Shown here: piece by piece, positions 4,107 through 5,177 of the stretch
How positions within the stretch are numbered: position 1 is the first letter of the stretch
Layout: every line of letters begins with the position of its first letter
Assembly: GCA_021837545.1 (NCBI GenBank)
Contig: JAKBFR010000157.1
Span: forward strand, 1 to 5,177
DNA length: 5,177 bases
Direction of reading: 5' to 3'
Source: Bacillota bacterium
GTDB taxonomy: Bacteria; Bacillota_A; Clostridia; Clostridiales; Clostridiaceae
Translations under genes and position numbers: made by a program
The notes under the pieces: model-generated
What the model saw: only the letters and a program-made list of their open reading frames with translations
Databases searched by the model: none
What the model was told of the DNA's origin: nothing

Positions 4107-4682
4107 ATGAATACATATTTTTATATTAGAGTTAGTTCAAAGGAACAGAATACAATTAGACAAGAGGTAAAAGCAAAAGAACATAACATACCTTTAGCGA
4201 ATGTTTATATGGAAAAAGCAAGTGGTAATAATGTTTCTGATAGACCTGTGTTAAATAATTTAATGGCAACATTAAAGAATGGTGATAAATTAATTGTAGA
4301 TAGTATAAGCAGATTTGCAAGAAATACAAAAGACTTAATTGATTTAGTAGAACAGTTAAATTCTAAAGGAGTTCAATTTGTATCCCTAAAAGAGGCAATA
4401 GACACAACGACACCTACTGGAATGTTTATGCTTACTATATTCGGAGCAGTTGCACAATTAGAGAGAGATTATATAAAAGACCGTCAAGCTGAGGGAATTG
4501 CAGTTGCAGTAAAACAAGGAAAATACAAAGGTCGTAAAGCTATAGAACACCCTAAAAACTGGGAAAAATATTATAAAATGATGAAAAATGGTAACATAAA
4601 AGCAGTTGATGTAATGAAAATATTAGAATTAAAAAAGACCACATTTTACAAATTAATAAAACAGTTTGAAGCAGGTAAATAA
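4107..4682 (+). CDS. Tn3/Res-type serine recombinase (resolvase)
   Basis: This 191-residue protein has the length and plan of a small serine recombinase that resolves plasmid multimers or transposon cointegrates by cutting at a res site. The nucleophile is S10 in YIRVSSKEQ, with R8 just before it. The second catalytic arginine cluster is seen as DSISRFAR (R69 and R72), and the end of the catalytic domain and start of the long E-helix as GAVAQLERDYIKDRQ (113-127). GKYKGRK (138-144) is the arm leading to the DNA-binding domain, and about 150-187 forms the C-terminal helix-turn-helix (VDVMKILELKKTTFYKLIK). GAGGTGG upstream fixes the start. It has its own promoter, an upstream res-like site and a terminator, so it is a self-contained module. 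The parA fragment beyond it supports a plasmid maintenance role rather than a DNA invertase role. Confidence 0.93.
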   Translation: MNTYFYIRVSSKEQNTIRQEVKAKEHNIPLANVYMEKASGNNVSDRPVLNNLMATLKNGDKLIVDSISRFARNTKDLIDLVEQLNSKGVQFVSLKEAIDTTTPTGMFMLTIFGAVAQLERDYIKDRQAEGIAVAVKQGKYKGRKAIEHPKNWEKYYKMMKNGNIKAVDVMKILELKKTTFYKLIKQFEAGK

Positions 4683-4697
4683 ACAACCTGCTTTTTT
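4671..4697 (+). terminator. Rho-independent terminator overlapping the resolvase stop
   Basis: GCAGGT (4671-4676, the last Ala-Gly codons) pairs with ACCTGC (4686-4691) around a 9-nt loop containing the TAA, followed directly by six T. The stem is short but perfect, and the last codons of the gene form its left arm, a compact arrangement. Confidence 0.7.
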
Positions 4698-4750
4698 ATG
4701 TGTACTTATTTAAGCCAAAGAGCCACAACAATGTACGATAAAACAAAATA

Positions 4751-4771
4751 GATGCCTTAAAACAGGGCATC
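4751..4771. other. Short hairpin between resolvase and parA remnant
   Basis: GATGCC (4751-4756) pairs with GGCATC (4766-4771) around a 9-nt loop. No T-run follows on the plus strand, so it is not a typical terminator there. The surrounding 4698-4808 shows no coding sequence. The role is unknown; it may mark residual sequence at the breakpoint that removed the front of parA. Confidence 0.4.
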
Positions 4772-4808
4772 ATGTGAATTAATACAATAGGGGGTACGTT
4801 TCCATTAG

Positions 4809-5177
4809 CAAAAAGTTATTTTGAATTATGATTATGTTTTAATAGATTGTTTACCAAGTTTAGATTTACTTACAGTTAACTCATTAGTTGCATCAGATGG
4901 TTTTATAATACCAATTGAAGCTTCAATTCTTAGTGTTTATAGTTTAACACAATTAATACAAATCATAAAGTTAGTTCAAAAAAATCTTAATTCTAATCTA
5001 AAAAATATAGGGGTATTCCTTGCCAAGGTAGATAGTAGAAGTACACTAAGTAAAGATTTTAAATTACAACTAAGAGATATATTTGGAGATAAACTGTTTG
5101 AAACTATGATACATCAAAATACTGCAATTGTAAGAAGTCAAATAGCAAAAAAGCCTATCAATTATTTTGATATGAGC
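4809..5177 (+). pseudogene. ParA/Soj-family partition ATPase, 5'-truncated
   Basis: From the stop at 4806-4808 this frame is open to the right edge of the window. From about 4827 it reads as the second half of a ParA ATPase: YDYVLIDCLPSLDLLTVNSL is the Walker B region, SDGFIIPIEAS the following strand, NIGVFLAKVDSRSTLSKDF the usual L-x-x-x-DSR-x-x-L-S segment, and then IVRSQIAKKPI near the C-terminus. The N-terminal half with the deviant Walker A (KGGVGKTT-type) is not present in any frame upstream. There is no credible start or ribosome binding site; TTG at 4821 is unsupported. A complete ParA is about 250-270 residues; about 117 recognisable ones are here, and the gene continues past the edge. 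Without the P-loop it cannot bind ATP, so it is a remnant left by a deletion or a recombination whose breakpoint lies near 4790-4826. Confidence 0.8.

Noticed and set aside
4821..5177. TTG start for a short intact ParA-like protein
   Set aside because: No ribosome binding site precedes it and the protein would lack the nucleotide-binding P-loop, so a 5'-truncated remnant is the simpler reading.
1..5177. CRISPR array, tRNA, rRNA or riboswitch
   Set aside because: No regularly spaced repeats, cloverleaf-like segments or conserved aptamer patterns were seen on either strand.

Overview
This is a very AT-rich window whose codon use, strong AGGAGG-type ribosome binding sites and protein relatives suggest a low-GC Firmicute, most likely Clostridium. 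A resolvase with a res-like site, a partitioning ATPase fragment and two different transposases point to a plasmid or another accessory region assembled from mobile pieces. I cannot tell plasmid from chromosomal island using this window alone.

Layout, left to right. Bases 1-120 hold an internal piece of an IS1182-type transposase on the minus strand. It is cut by a complete IS3-family (IS150-group) insertion sequence at about 122-1341. That element has imperfect 41-bp terminal repeats, orfA, orfB in the -1 frame with an intact DDE triad, and a well-formed programmed -1 frameshift signal at the orfA/orfB overlap. Its right end also cuts an EamA/DMT transporter gene after about 79 codons. The left and right flanks belong to unrelated genes and show no matching target duplication, so this is a rearranged junction rather than a simple insertion.

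The minus strand from 3190 down to 1342 is one apparent gene cluster: an AraC-type regulator with a cupin sensor domain, a BacA-like prephenate decarboxylase/dehydratase-fold protein, and the truncated EamA exporter. The natural reading is a regulator, an enzyme that diverts prephenate, and an exporter for the product, with the exporter now destroyed.

Bases 3191-4106 are mostly non-coding but structured. They contain phased TACAAT half-sites and a 24-bp near-palindrome upstream of araC, and a 29-residue, lysine-rich, single-cysteine peptide gene with a strong ribosome binding site and its own terminator. A res-like pair of recombinase binding sites follows, overlapping a near-consensus promoter.

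Bases 4107-4682 encode a Tn3/Res-type serine recombinase ending in a terminator that overlaps its stop codon. From about 4809 to the right edge is the 3' part of a parA gene lacking its ATP-binding start.

The best mechanistic signals are the IS3 frameshift cassette, the promoter predicted to form when the two IS ends are joined, and the resolvase autoregulation layout. The least explained items are the regulator/BacA-like/EamA set and the small cationic peptide gene.
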